Source: VGEM01 sp033764265 (GTDB lineage Bacteria > Pseudomonadota > Alphaproteobacteria > Rhodospirillales > Rhodospirillaceae). Taken from it: a DNA stretch of 17,515 nt. Shown piece after piece: positions 1 to 6,962 of the stretch; the first letter of the stretch is position 1; each line of letters begins with the position of its first letter. The notes beneath the pieces were generated by a model. It had not been told where the DNA came from. It did not search any database and saw only the letters and a program-made list of their open reading frames with translations. The stretch spans positions 1-17,515 of the forward strand of contig JANRJB010000101.1 in assembly GCA_033764265.1 (NCBI GenBank). Reading direction: 5' to 3'. The position numbers and the translations under genes were made by a program.

Positions 1-102
1 GCTGGATTGGCGGGACCTTCGTTTCAAATTGAAATCTCACTAAAGGAGTGCCGCGATAACTTGGAAGCGGCCATCAATGCACTGAATCGCGTCAATGTCT
101 GA
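1..102 (+). CDS. 3' end of an unidentified upstream gene (partial)
   Basis: Reading frame 1 is open from the first base to a TGA at 100-102, giving a 33-residue C-terminal tail that ends ALNRVNV. The last eight bases (95-102, ATGTCTGA) also hold the start codon of the next gene, so the two would be translationally coupled. The tail shows no recognisable domain; its charged, helix-favouring second half (around residues 15-31) fits an ordinary soluble C-terminus. Without the upstream sequence the family cannot be named. The main support is the overlap geometry, and a chance open frame of 102 bases in GC-rich DNA remains possible. Confidence 0.4.
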   Translation, partial: AGLAGPSFQIEISLKECRDNLEAAINALNRVNV

Positions 103-433
103 TCCAGCCACAAAGCTCCTGGACGATCGAATTCAGAAAGCAGTCGATCAGGCTCTCGAGCGAACCACGCGAAGCGCGGAGACCGGAAGCGGCGGAACCG
201 GAGGAGGCGACATGGAGCGACGGATCACAGCGATCGAACAATCGCTCGAATTGCTTCGAGCGGATACGAGCGGGCTGATGGAGTCGTCCGGCAAAATCCA
301 GTTGGATGTCGCGGAGATCAAGGGCAAGCTGTCGCAAATGCCGACGGGGTTTCAATTCATCGGCTGGATGGCTGCATTCGGAATATCGCTGATTGCCCTG
401 GTTTTCGCTGCTCTGAAGTTTTCTCAGCCTTGA
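95..433 (+). CDS. Small coiled-coil, C-terminally membrane-anchored protein (XhlA/holin-accessory-like)
   Basis: A 112-residue hypothetical protein. Residues 1-40 are polar and include a Gly-rich stretch (about 30-39). Residues 40-80 form a heptad-like helix (ERRITAIEQSLELL, then IQLDVAEIKGKLSQMP). Residues 86-107 are one hydrophobic segment (FIGWMAAFGISLIALVFAAL), followed by a short KFSQP tail. The arrangement of coiled coil, 'AEIKGKLSQMPT' and one C-terminal membrane helix resembles small XhlA-type membrane proteins found in prophages and in many alphaproteobacteria; this likeness comes from memory, not a search. Arginine is coded by CGA five times and CGG once, with no CGC, and GGA glycine codons are common. 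Neighbouring housekeeping genes prefer CGC and GGC, which suggests a foreign origin. It overlaps the preceding frame by 8 bases and converges on radC with a 6-base gap. Confidence 0.7.
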   Translation: MSDPATKLLDDRIQKAVDQALERTTRSAETGSGGTGGGDMERRITAIEQSLELLRADTSGLMESSGKIQLDVAEIKGKLSQMPTGFQFIGWMAAFGISLIALVFAALKFSQP

Positions 434-439
434 CGATAT

Positions 440-1213
440 TCACAACAATCCCTGGCTCTTGAACGAGACATAGCCGCCGCGGCCGACGACGACGTGGTCG
501 TGCAGCGTCAGGCCGACCGCAGCGCAGGCGTCTTTCACCTTGCGCGTCATGTCGATGTCGGCTTGCGAGGGGCGCGGATCGCCCGACGGGTGATTGTGCA
601 CCATGATGACGGCGCTGGCGTTGGCCGCCAGCGCACGGCGGACCACCTCGCGCGGGTACACCGCGGTGTTATTCACGGTGCCGCTGCTCTGCACCTCGTC
701 GCGGACAAGCCGATTCTTGGCGTCCAGATACAGCACGCGGAACTGCTCCACTGAATCGAACGCCATCTTGGCTTTGCAGTAATCGACCAGCGCTTGCCAG
801 GACGCGATCACGGGCGCGTCGAGCGCGCCCGCCCGCAACAGCCGCTGCGCGCCGGCCTGGACCGCTTTCAGCGTCGTCACGGCCACATCCTTGATATCGT
901 CGAACTCGCGCAACTTGACGGGGTCGGCCGAAATGACTTCGGCGAACGAGCCGAAGTGGGCAATCAGCGCCTTGGCGATCGGCTTGGTGTCCTTGCGCGG
1001 AATGGCCGAGAACAGCAGCAGTTCCAGTAGCTCGTAGTCGGGCAGGGCGTCCGGACCGCCCTGCAGAAAGCGTTCGCGCAGCCGTTCGCGATGCCCGTGA
1101 TAGTGCGGTGCGTCGGCTGATGCTTCCGAGGCGACCGGGAAAAGGTCCGGGCCGGCGACATCGCTCAGGCCCGGTTCCCGCGTGCGGCGCGACGAGGGGC
1201 CCTTGCGCGGCAT
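440..1213 (-). CDS. radC: RadC family JAB/MPN-domain protein
   Basis: A 257-residue protein matching the RadC (UPF0758) family. After a variable basic N-terminus, residues about 37-125 carry the helix-hairpin-helix-like region with the family signature HRERLRERF and LPDYELLELLLF. Residues about 135-257 form the JAB1/MPN domain, with a complete metal-binding JAMM motif: H206, H208, S216 and D219 in HNHPSGDPRPSQAD, plus a candidate E173. The old link to recombinational repair has been questioned, so the cellular role is unsettled; the domain is predicted to be a metal-dependent hydrolase. Its ATG lies 3 bases after the map stop codon, so it is probably the last gene of the methyltransferase-sfsA-map-radC cluster. 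No clear Shine-Dalgarno is visible, which fits coupling to map. RadC genes also occur on mobile elements, but this one has host-like codon use. Confidence 0.95.
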   Translation of the reverse strand: MPRKGPSSRRTREPGLSDVAGPDLFPVASEASADAPHYHGHRERLRERFLQGGPDALPDYELLELLLFSAIPRKDTKPIAKALIAHFGSFAEVISADPVKLREFDDIKDVAVTTLKAVQAGAQRLLRAGALDAPVIASWQALVDYCKAKMAFDSVEQFRVLYLDAKNRLVRDEVQSSGTVNNTAVYPREVVRRALAANASAVIMVHNHPSGDPRPSQADIDMTRKVKDACAAVGLTLHDHVVVGRGGYVSFKSQGLL

Positions 1214-1216
1214 CGG

Positions 1217-2068
1217 TCAAAACGGCGCGGGTGGCGCCGGTTCCAGCTCCGGCCCGTAGGGCGGGAAGGTGAAGCCCTTGGGCGACAGGGTGAAGATTTC
1301 CACGCCCGTGTCGGTCACGCCGACGGTGTGTTCGAACTGGGCCGACAACGACTTGTCGCGGGTCACCGCCGTCCAGCCGTCGTCCAGGATTTTGGTATCG
1401 TAGCGCCCGGCGTTGATCATCGGTTCGATGGTGAAGATCATTCCGGGTTCCAGCCGCAAGCCTTCACCGCGTTCGCCGAAGTGCATGACGTTCGGCGGCT
1501 GATGAAACACCTGGCCGATGCCGTGGCCGCAGAAATCGCGCACCACCGAAAAGCGCTCGCCCTCCGCGTAGCTCTGGATGGCGTGACCGACATCGCCCAA
1601 GGTGGCGCCGGGGCGCACCGCGGCGATGCCCCGCATCATGGCCTGGTAGGTGACCTCGACCAGCCGGCGGGCTTTCAGCTTCACGTCGCCGACGAAGTAC
1701 ATCCGGCTCGAATCGCCGTACCAGCCGTCGACAATAGGCGAGACGTCGATGTTGACAATGTCGCCGTCGCGCAAAACGCGATCACCCGGAATCCCGTGGC
1801 AGACCACGTGGTTGACGGACGTGCAGATCGACTTGGGGTAGCCCCGGTAGTTGAGCGGCCCCGGCACCGCGTTGTGGGCCACGTGATACGCGTGGCAAAG
1901 CCGGTCGATTTCGGCGGTCGTGACCCCGGGGCGGACAAAAGGCGTAATGAAATCAAGGATTTCGGCAGTCAGGCGGCCGGCTTTGCGCATGGCGGCGAAG
2001 GCCTCGCCGCCGTGCAGCTGAATCTCCCGTGGACGCGTAAGAACCGCTTCTTTCATCGCCAGATTCAT
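1217..2068 (-). CDS. map: Type I methionine aminopeptidase
   Basis: A 283-residue cytosolic metalloprotease that removes the initiator methionine from new proteins. All active-site residues are present: H91 (CHGIP), metal ligands D108 (NIDV), D119 (YGDSSRM), H182 (GHGIG), E215 (FTIEP) and E246 (SAQFEHT). The length suits the proteobacterial type I enzyme; there is no N-terminal zinc-finger extension and no type II insert. The C-terminus has a short Pro-rich tail (ELEPAPPAPF). The ATG at 2068 lies 45 bases after the sfsA stop. An alternative ATG four codons downstream (2056) would change little. The ribosome-binding site is weak in either case. It is essential in most bacteria that have a single copy. 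Confidence 0.97.
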   Translation of the reverse strand: MNLAMKEAVLTRPREIQLHGGEAFAAMRKAGRLTAEILDFITPFVRPGVTTAEIDRLCHAYHVAHNAVPGPLNYRGYPKSICTSVNHVVCHGIPGDRVLRDGDIVNIDVSPIVDGWYGDSSRMYFVGDVKLKARRLVEVTYQAMMRGIAAVRPGATLGDVGHAIQSYAEGERFSVVRDFCGHGIGQVFHQPPNVMHFGERGEGLRLEPGMIFTIEPMINAGRYDTKILDDGWTAVTRDKSLSAQFEHTVGVTDTGVEIFTLSPKGFTFPPYGPELEPAPPAPF

Positions 2069-2113
2069 CGCTTTGCGAGGCCAATATCCGTGGTTTCCCA
2101 GCCGGATAGGAGC

Positions 2114-2830
2114 CTATTTGGGCAAATCCATGGTTAACGGCCGGGCGATGGTTATACCATCGGGGCGAACCTCACAACCATAACAGAACGCCTCCACGCC
2201 GGCGGCCAAGGCGTCTTTCAGGGCGGCGGCGTAGGCTGGGTCGATATCGGCGGCGATGGCGAAGCGGTCGGCATCGCCGCGCTGCACCAGGTAGAACATC
2301 GCGGCCCGCGCCCCGGCGGCGACCATGTCGGACAATTCGCGCAAATGTTTGGCGCCGCGCTCGGTGACGGCATCAGGAAACTCCGCAGGCGCGTTCTTCC
2401 CCGGCGCGCGCTTCATGGTGACATTCTTGACCTCGACATAACACGGCGGCTTGCCGGGCGATTCCAGCAGCACGTCGATGCGCGAGTTCTTGCCGTACTT
2501 CTGCTCGCGTTTCAGATCGCGATAGCCCATGAGCGGGGTGATTGCGCCGTCAGCGATCGCCTCGGCGACCAGCCGATTGGGATGGCCGGTATTGATGCCG
2601 ACCAGCGCGCCCATCACTTCGATGATTTCCCAGGTGTAACGCAGCTTGCGCTCCGGATTGTTCGCGGGCGATAGCCAGACGCGCGCGCCCGGTTCCTTCA
2701 CCGACAGCATCGAACCCGAATTGGCGCAATGGGCTGTGACGGTTTCGCCGTTTGCCAGCTTCACGTCGGCGAAGAACCGCTTGTAGCGCTGGATCAACCG
2801 GCCCTCGATCAACGGCGCGTCGAATTTCAT
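2114..2830 (-). CDS. sfsA: SfsA family protein (sugar fermentation stimulation protein homologue)
   Basis: A 238-residue protein with typical SfsA signatures: an N-terminal OB-like part with RLIQRYKRFFADV (11-23) and VTAHCANSGSM (31-41), then NTGHPN (80-85), and a core with SRID (116-119) and YVEVKNVT (131-138). D119, E133 and K135 are laid out like a PD-(D/E)xK nuclease core, a relation proposed for this family. The E. coli protein was named for a maltose-metabolism phenotype and DNA binding; the molecular activity is not firmly known. The ATG overlaps the TGA of the methyltransferase gene by 4 bases (2827-2830, ATGA on the minus strand), so translation of the two is probably coupled. The product is intact and of normal length. 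Confidence 0.95.
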   Translation of the reverse strand: MKFDAPLIEGRLIQRYKRFFADVKLANGETVTAHCANSGSMLSVKEPGARVWLSPANNPERKLRYTWEIIEVMGALVGINTGHPNRLVAEAIADGAITPLMGYRDLKREQKYGKNSRIDVLLESPGKPPCYVEVKNVTMKRAPGKNAPAEFPDAVTERGAKHLRELSDMVAAGARAAMFYLVQRGDADRFAIAADIDPAYAAALKDALAAGVEAFCYGCEVRPDGITIARPLTMDLPK

Positions 2831-3738
2831 GGTTTGGTTCCGTGAATGATGACTTCATTGCCGCCCAGAGCGTCGGCGAGGCGTGCGGCCGCACTGCCCG
2901 GGCGCAGGGCCTTGGGCTGGCCGGCGTGCGGCGTCCAGGCGGTCAGCGTGACGATCTGGAAGGTGGCGACCAGCCGGCCGCGCGAGTCGGCAAAGCGCTC
3001 GGCGTAAATCTGGCCGGCCAGGGCGAACAGTTCCCGTGGTGGTGGGTGGCGGACCCGTTCCCGCACGGCATTGGTCTCGCCCATGGCACGCAGGTCGGCC
3101 ATCAGCCGAAAAATGTCAGGGTAGGTGACGACGATGGTGTCGGCATCCACTACCGGCAAGGCAAATCCCGCGCGCTGAAGCAACGCTCCGGCGTCGCGCA
3201 CGTCGGCGAAGGGCGATACCCGCGGGCTGGCGCCGCCGGTCAGACGGGTTTCGGCCTCCAACAGGCAGCTGCGCAACTCACTCAGGGTGTCACCGCCAAA
3301 GATCGATGCCAGCAGCAGGCCGTCGGGTTTGAGCGCGCGGCGGAGCTGCACCAGCGCGCCAGGCAGGTCGTTGGTCCAGTGCAGCGCCAGATTCGAGAGC
3401 ACGAGATCAATGATGCCGTCGGCGACCGGCAAGACTTCTTCGTCGGCGCAGAAGACAAGGCCGTGGTTCGCGCGGGCGCGGCGGGCCATCGCGGCGGACA
3501 GGTCGCATTGCACCAGCAGCTTGACCCGCGCCGAACCCGACAACGCGCGCGCCATAACGCCGTCGCGGCAGCCAAGGTCCAGGGCCAGCTCGAACGTCCG
3601 AGTGGTGTCATCGATCCGATCGACCAGACGCGCCGCGCTTTCGGCGAACAGAAATCCGCTGTGGTCGATGTGCGCGGCCGCGCGGTCGCGGTGCCGGCGG
3701 ACCAGGTTGCGGTCGAAGATCAGCATGCTGTCGGCCAT
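2827..3738 (-). CDS. SAM-dependent methyltransferase-fold protein, BioC/NDUFAF5-like
   Basis: A class I SAM-binding fold. Motif I is LALDLGCRDG (residues 51-60 from the chosen start), with an acidic residue after strand 2 (QCDLS, 78-81). DLVLSNLALHWTNDLPGAL (111-129) and LKPDGLLLASIFGG (136-149) match the BioC/NDUFAF5 group. GGASPRVSPFADVRDAGALLQRAGF and DLRAMGETNA are typical of the alphaproteobacterial and mitochondrial NDUFAF5 branch, whose human member hydroxylates an arginine of a complex I subunit. That role here is inference; malonyl-ACP methylation (BioC) is the alternative. I chose the start at 3738 (MADSMLIFDRN) because family members begin just before IFDR. An in-frame ATG at 3798 would give 323 residues with an extra stretch of low plausibility. 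No strong ribosome-binding site marks either. It is first in the minus-strand cluster. Confidence 0.88.
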   Translation of the reverse strand: MADSMLIFDRNLVRRHRDRAAAHIDHSGFLFAESAARLVDRIDDTTRTFELALDLGCRDGVMARALSGSARVKLLVQCDLSAAMARRARANHGLVFCADEEVLPVADGIIDLVLSNLALHWTNDLPGALVQLRRALKPDGLLLASIFGGDTLSELRSCLLEAETRLTGGASPRVSPFADVRDAGALLQRAGFALPVVDADTIVVTYPDIFRLMADLRAMGETNAVRERVRHPPPRELFALAGQIYAERFADSRGRLVATFQIVTLTAWTPHAGQPKALRPGSAAARLADALGGNEVIIHGTKP

Positions 3739-3777
3739 GGCGGCTGTTATGGCATGTTTGGCGGAACGCTTGAAGAA

Positions 3778-3786
3778 AGGGGGGAG
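3778..3786 (+). promoter_or_regulatory. Shine-Dalgarno that fixes the comF start
   Basis: A purine-rich AGGGGGGAG lies 10 bases before the ATG at 3797, and a second, closer AAGG sits at 3791-3794. This is one of the few clear ribosome-binding sites in the window. It supports 3797 as the comF start although the frame stays open far upstream. Confidence 0.6.
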
Positions 3787-3796
3787 ATCGAAGGTC

Positions 3797-4567
3797 ATGG
3801 ACACGACCGCTTTGTCCGCGCTGGTCGACAAAGTGCTCGGCGCTGGCCGACGGGCCGGCGAGGCGGCCTTGGACGCGGTCATGCCGCCGCAGTGCTTGGC
3901 CTGCGGCGCGTCGGTGGACCGTCACGGCGGCCTGTGCGCCGCCTGCTTCGGTAAGGCCGTTTTCATCACCCGACCCTATTGCCGGATTTGCGGATTGCCG
4001 GTGCAGAGCTTCAGCGACGACGACGTCACCTGCGGCGCTTGCCTGCGCGATCGGCCTGCGTACCGCCAAGCTCGTGCGGTGCTCGTCTACAACGAAACCG
4101 GCAAATCGTTGGTGCTGGCGTTGAAGCACGCCGACCGGACCGACCTCGCTTCGCATCTCGCAGGCTGGATGATGCGCGAGGGGGCCGACATTGTACGCGG
4201 CTGCGACGTAATTGTGCCGGTGCCGATGCATCGCCGCCGGTTGTGGCTGCGGACTTACAATCAGGCGGCGCTGCTGGCGCGTGCGTTGGCGAAATGCGCG
4301 CAACGGCCGATGCTGCCCACCGACCTGATCCGCGCGCGGGCGACGCCGAGCCAGGGCCGGCTCGATCGCGCGGCGCGGCGGCGCAACGTGGCTGGCGCGT
4401 TCAAGGTAATCCGCCCGGCCGCGGTGCGCGGCAAGGCCATCCTGCTGGTGGACGACGTGCTAACCACCGGCGCGACCGCCGACTCCTGCGCCCGCGCCCT
4501 GCTACGCGCCGGCGCCGTGGCGGTCGACGTGTTGGTACTGGCACGGGTGCCCGCGCCTGGCGCGTAG
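3797..4567 (+). CDS. comF: ComF family phosphoribosyltransferase-fold protein
   Basis: A 256-residue ComF/GntX-type protein. The N-terminal part has four CxxC pairs (C33/C36, C47/C50, C62/C65, C79/C82), enough for two zinc sites. The C-terminal part is a type I phosphoribosyltransferase fold, with the PRPP-binding loop ILLVDDVLTTGAT at 215-227 and PVPMHRRRLWLRTYNQA (141-157) upstream of it. In Gram-positive and some Gram-negative bacteria ComF acts in uptake or processing of transforming DNA. In non-competent proteobacteria the role is unclear, so the biochemical function here is unknown. The frame extends back to 3287 over the methyltransferase gene, but that extension is only the antisense of that gene. 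The gene runs convergently into the formyltransferase-like gene with just 4 bases between stop codons. Confidence 0.93.
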   Translation: MDTTALSALVDKVLGAGRRAGEAALDAVMPPQCLACGASVDRHGGLCAACFGKAVFITRPYCRICGLPVQSFSDDDVTCGACLRDRPAYRQARAVLVYNETGKSLVLALKHADRTDLASHLAGWMMREGADIVRGCDVIVPVPMHRRRLWLRTYNQAALLARALAKCAQRPMLPTDLIRARATPSQGRLDRAARRRNVAGAFKVIRPAAVRGKAILLVDDVLTTGATADSCARALLRAGAVAVDVLVLARVPAPGA

Positions 4568-4571
4568 CACC

Positions 4572-5186
4572 TTACTCCGCGGCCAGGAAACCGCCGCACG
4601 CCCGTTTGCGGCGCGCGATCTCGTCTTCGGTCAAATCGGGCGTGATCCGGCATAAATCGTCAACATCGGTCTTGCGCGTTTTCCGTCCGCTCCAGCGGTA
4701 CGGCAGACGCATCAGCGGCCGGTCAAGCCGAACGAGCGGCAAGGCGAGCGCGCGGAATTTATCGGCCACGGCCATAAACGTCAGCTCTTCCAGGTATTGA
4801 AGCCCGCATCCAGGCGGAATGTCGAACCACTCGGCCGCGACGATGGGCCCTGCGTCCACGACTGCCGTCATTTCGTGAACCGTGATGCCGAACCGGGCGG
4901 CACCGTCGTACAGCGCGAACACGCTAGGGAAGCGGCCGGGATATTCGGGCGGTCCCGGGTGGAAGTTGTAGGCGCCGGCGCCGAACGCAGCCAGCGTGAC
5001 GGCCGGCACGATGACCGAACTGCAGAACGAGACCAGGCGGCTTGCGCCGGCGCTGGTCGCAACCAGGCGGTCAAGGTCGGCCGCGGTAAGGGCGGCGTCG
5101 ATGGCGATGGTCGCATCGGCGGCGCGCAAGATTCCGGCAAGGACCGGGGCCTCGGCCTCGCCGGTCAGCAAAATGATCCGCCGCAT
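4572..5186 (-). CDS. Small formyltransferase-fold protein (Fmt/ArnA N-domain homologue, single domain)
   Basis: A 204-residue protein with the formyl-transfer N-domain pattern. YNFHPGPPEYPGRFPSVFAL (73-92) includes candidate catalytic N74 and H76, and ITVHEMTAVVDAGPIV (101-116) supplies D111. These correspond to the Asn-His-Asp triad of methionyl-tRNA, GAR and UDP-L-Ara4N formyltransferases that use 10-formyl-tetrahydrofolate. It lacks the C-terminal OB domain of Fmt (about 310 residues) and the dehydrogenase half of ArnA. It ends in a basic/acidic tail (YRWSGRKTRKTDVDDLC and TEDEIARRKRACGGFLA). The N-terminal part is shorter than in Fmt, so folate binding cannot be assumed. The acceptor substrate is unknown. 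The ATG at 5186 (MRRIILLTGE) begins with a plausible first beta strand; the longer open frame to 5474 would overlap grxC on the other strand and is unlikely. Confidence 0.8.
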   Translation of the reverse strand: MRRIILLTGEAEAPVLAGILRAADATIAIDAALTAADLDRLVATSAGASRLVSFCSSVIVPAVTLAAFGAGAYNFHPGPPEYPGRFPSVFALYDGAARFGITVHEMTAVVDAGPIVAAEWFDIPPGCGLQYLEELTFMAVADKFRALALPLVRLDRPLMRLPYRWSGRKTRKTDVDDLCRITPDLTEDEIARRKRACGGFLAAE

Positions 5187-5218
5187 GTTCAACCTGCCCG
5201 CGTTCGGCTCGCGCCACC

Positions 5219-5247
5219 TTGAACTTGCCACAGTGCCGCCGTCGAAT
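5219..5247 (+). promoter_or_regulatory. Candidate sigma-70-type promoter for grxC
   Basis: In the 99-base divergent gap between the formyltransferase-like gene and grxC, TTGAAC (5219-5224) and TCGAAT (5242-5247) are separated by 17 bases. Each hexamer matches four of six consensus positions. Expected transcription start is near 5254, leaving a leader of about 30 bases. No strong ribosome-binding site precedes the grxC ATG. This is a pattern match only. Confidence 0.3.
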
Positions 5248-5285
5248 GCACACTCGATTCGCACGTTACCCGCACCTTTGCGCCC

Positions 5286-5546
5286 ATGGCCAAGATCGAA
5301 ATCTACACCTCGCCCTTCTGCGGCTATTGCCACCGCGCCAAAGCCCTGCTGACGCGCAAGGGGGCCGCATTTACCGAGTTCGACGTCATGGCCGATGCCG
5401 CCAAGCGCGCCGAGATGACGGCACGGTCGAACGGTGGTCGCACGGTGCCGCAGATATTCATCGACGGACGGCATATCGGCGGTTGCGACGATCTATACGC
5501 ACTCGACACCCAGGGCGGCCTCGATCCGCTCTTGGCCGCGCGCTGA
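5286..5546 (+). CDS. grxC: Glutaredoxin 3
   Basis: An 86-residue dithiol glutaredoxin. The redox motif C12-G-Y-C15 is followed by the glutathione-binding TVP (T53-V54-P55, cis-proline) and GGCDDL (65-70), in the order and length of GrxC. It reduces disulfides and glutathione mixed disulfides in the cytosol using GSH, and can supply electrons to ribonucleotide reductase. The active-site variant CGYC replaces the CPYC of the E. coli protein; Gly at that position also occurs in other glutaredoxins. It is first in a tight plus-strand run, with the amidohydrolase ATG only 3 bases after its stop. Confidence 0.96.
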   Translation: MAKIEIYTSPFCGYCHRAKALLTRKGAAFTEFDVMADAAKRAEMTARSNGGRTVPQIFIDGRHIGGCDDLYALDTQGGLDPLLAAR

Positions 5547-5549
5547 CCG

Positions 5550-6404
5550 ATGAACGCTCCGGGCCCGCCGACGTTTCGCGTCGCATGCTTGCAAGTGAAC
5601 GCCGGCAACGACATGGCCGCGAACATCGCCGCGGCCACGGTGCTGGCCCGTAATGCCGCATCGCAAGGCGCGCACCTGGTGCTGATGCCCGAAAACGTTG
5701 CGATGATGGAGTGGGGCAGGGCGGCGATTACCGCCAAGGCGATGCGCGAGACGGAACACGCTGCGTTGACAGCGTTCCGCGCGCTCGCCCGTGAACTCAA
5801 GCTTTGGCTGCATTGCGGCAGCCTCGCGGTCCTGCGCGACAACGGCAAGGTCGCCAATCGCACCTACATGGTCGATCCCGATGGTGCGGTCATCGCGTCC
5901 TACGACAAGATCCACATGTTCGACGTGGACCTCGGCAACGGCGAACGCTACGCCGAAAGCTCGACGTTCGAGCCGGGCGCAGACCTGAAGTGGGTCGACC
6001 TGCCCTGGGGCCGGCTGGGGTTGACCATCTGCTACGACCTGCGCTTCCCGCACCTGTACCGGCGTCTGGCCCAGGCCGGCGCCGACTTCCTGACGGTGCC
6101 ATCGGCCTTTACCCAGGTGACCGGTGAAGCCCATTGGCACGTTTTGCTCAGGGCGCGCGCGATCGAGACCGGCTGCTACATGTTCGCGCCGGCGCAGACC
6201 GGCACTCACGCCGGCAACCGCAAAACCTATGGCCATGCCCTGATCGTGGGCCCCTGGGGCGAGGTGCTGGCTGACGCCGGCACCGCGCCGGGCGTGATTC
6301 TGGCCGACATCGACCCGGCCCAGGTGGCGGCGGCCCGCGCAAAAATCCCCGCCCTGGCGCTTGATGCCCCGGTATTCCGATTCAACAAGGAGCCGGGTGC
6401 CTAA
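5550..6404 (+). CDS. Carbon-nitrogen hydrolase, nitrilase superfamily (Nit1/deaminated-glutathione amidase-like)
   Basis: A 284-residue single-domain nitrilase-superfamily enzyme. The catalytic triad is complete: E48 (LMPENVAMMEW), K120 (YDKIHMFDVD) and C161 (LTICYDLRFPHLYR). The sequence around Lys (YDKIHMFDVDLGNGERYAES) and Cys (CYDLRFPHLYRRL) matches the Nit1/Nit2 and deaminated-glutathione amidase branch rather than nitrile hydrolases. It therefore probably hydrolyses small alpha-keto-acid amides, such as deaminated glutathione or omega-amides, as metabolite repair. Its position 3 bases after grxC fits a glutathione-linked role, which is an inference. The protein is cytosolic and of normal length. 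Confidence 0.92.
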   Translation: MNAPGPPTFRVACLQVNAGNDMAANIAAATVLARNAASQGAHLVLMPENVAMMEWGRAAITAKAMRETEHAALTAFRALARELKLWLHCGSLAVLRDNGKVANRTYMVDPDGAVIASYDKIHMFDVDLGNGERYAESSTFEPGADLKWVDLPWGRLGLTICYDLRFPHLYRRLAQAGADFLTVPSAFTQVTGEAHWHVLLRARAIETGCYMFAPAQTGTHAGNRKTYGHALIVGPWGEVLADAGTAPGVILADIDPAQVAAARAKIPALALDAPVFRFNKEPGA

Positions 6405-6506
6405 ATCCGTCGTTTACGTGTGAAATGACACACTGTTGATCACACCCGACGTACCCCGTATGTGATGCTGCACTTCGGACGGCGCGCGACCCCACGGTTT
6501 GCCTGA
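6405..6506. other. Short intergenic spacer before the DUF1178 gene
   Basis: A 102-base gap. The only structure seen is GTGTG (6418-6422) facing CACAC (6429-6433) across 6 bases, with a further CACAC at 6441-6445. This short dyad could be an operator or chance. No confident promoter or ribosome-binding site was found. The gap makes co-transcription of the DUF1178 gene with grxC and the amidohydrolase likely but not certain. Confidence 0.3.
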
Positions 6507-6959
6507 ATGATCCTGTACGACCTGATCTGCGAGAACGAGCACGAATTCGAATCCTGGTTCAGGAATTCGAACGCCGTTGGCCGATTGACCAAGGCCGGTC
6601 AGGTCGTATGCCCCGCGTGTGGCACGACCAAGGTGCAAAAGGCCCTACAGGCCCCGGCAATTCCGCGCAAGTCGGCGCTGAAGACCTCGCTGCCCGTGCC
6701 GGCCAAAGCGGCCAATACCGCCGAGGTCGCCAAAGCGATGGAAAAGATGACGCAGGCCTTTACCGAGCTGCGCCAGACCATCGAGAAAAATTTCGAGAAC
6801 GTTGGCGACAAGTTTCCCGAAGAAGCCCGGAAGATTCACTACAAGGAAGCCCCTGAGCGCGGCATTTACGGCGACGCCTCGCCCGAGCAAGCCAAGGACC
6901 TGATCGAGGAAGGCATCAAGGTCTATGCATTGCCGTGGCCGAAGCGAACCAATTCCTGA
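6507..6959 (+). CDS. DUF1178 family protein
   Basis: A 150-residue protein of the DUF1178 family, which is common in alpha- and betaproteobacteria. The N-terminus MILYDLICENEHEFESWF and VVCPACGTTKVQKAL suggest a zinc-ribbon: C8 and H12 may pair with C35 and C38. The middle (about 60-95) is a predicted amphipathic helix (AMEKMTQAFTELRQTIEKNFENVGDKF). The C-terminal signature FPEEARKIHYKEAPERGIYGDAS and EEGIKVYALPWP is strongly typical of the family. No function is established. Its place downstream of glutaredoxin and a nitrilase-type hydrolase hints at redox or metabolite-repair work, but this is association only. It converges with ubiG, separated by 16 bases. Confidence 0.93.
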   Translation: MILYDLICENEHEFESWFRNSNAVGRLTKAGQVVCPACGTTKVQKALQAPAIPRKSALKTSLPVPAKAANTAEVAKAMEKMTQAFTELRQTIEKNFENVGDKFPEEARKIHYKEAPERGIYGDASPEQAKDLIEEGIKVYALPWPKRTNS

Positions 6960-6962
6960 ACG

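Noticed and set aside
2752..3954. A 400-residue open frame on the plus strand opposite the methyltransferase gene
   Set aside because: It is antisense to a gene with clear SAM-methyltransferase motifs, has Arg/Gly/His-rich composition typical of GC-rich shadow frames, and shows no domain.
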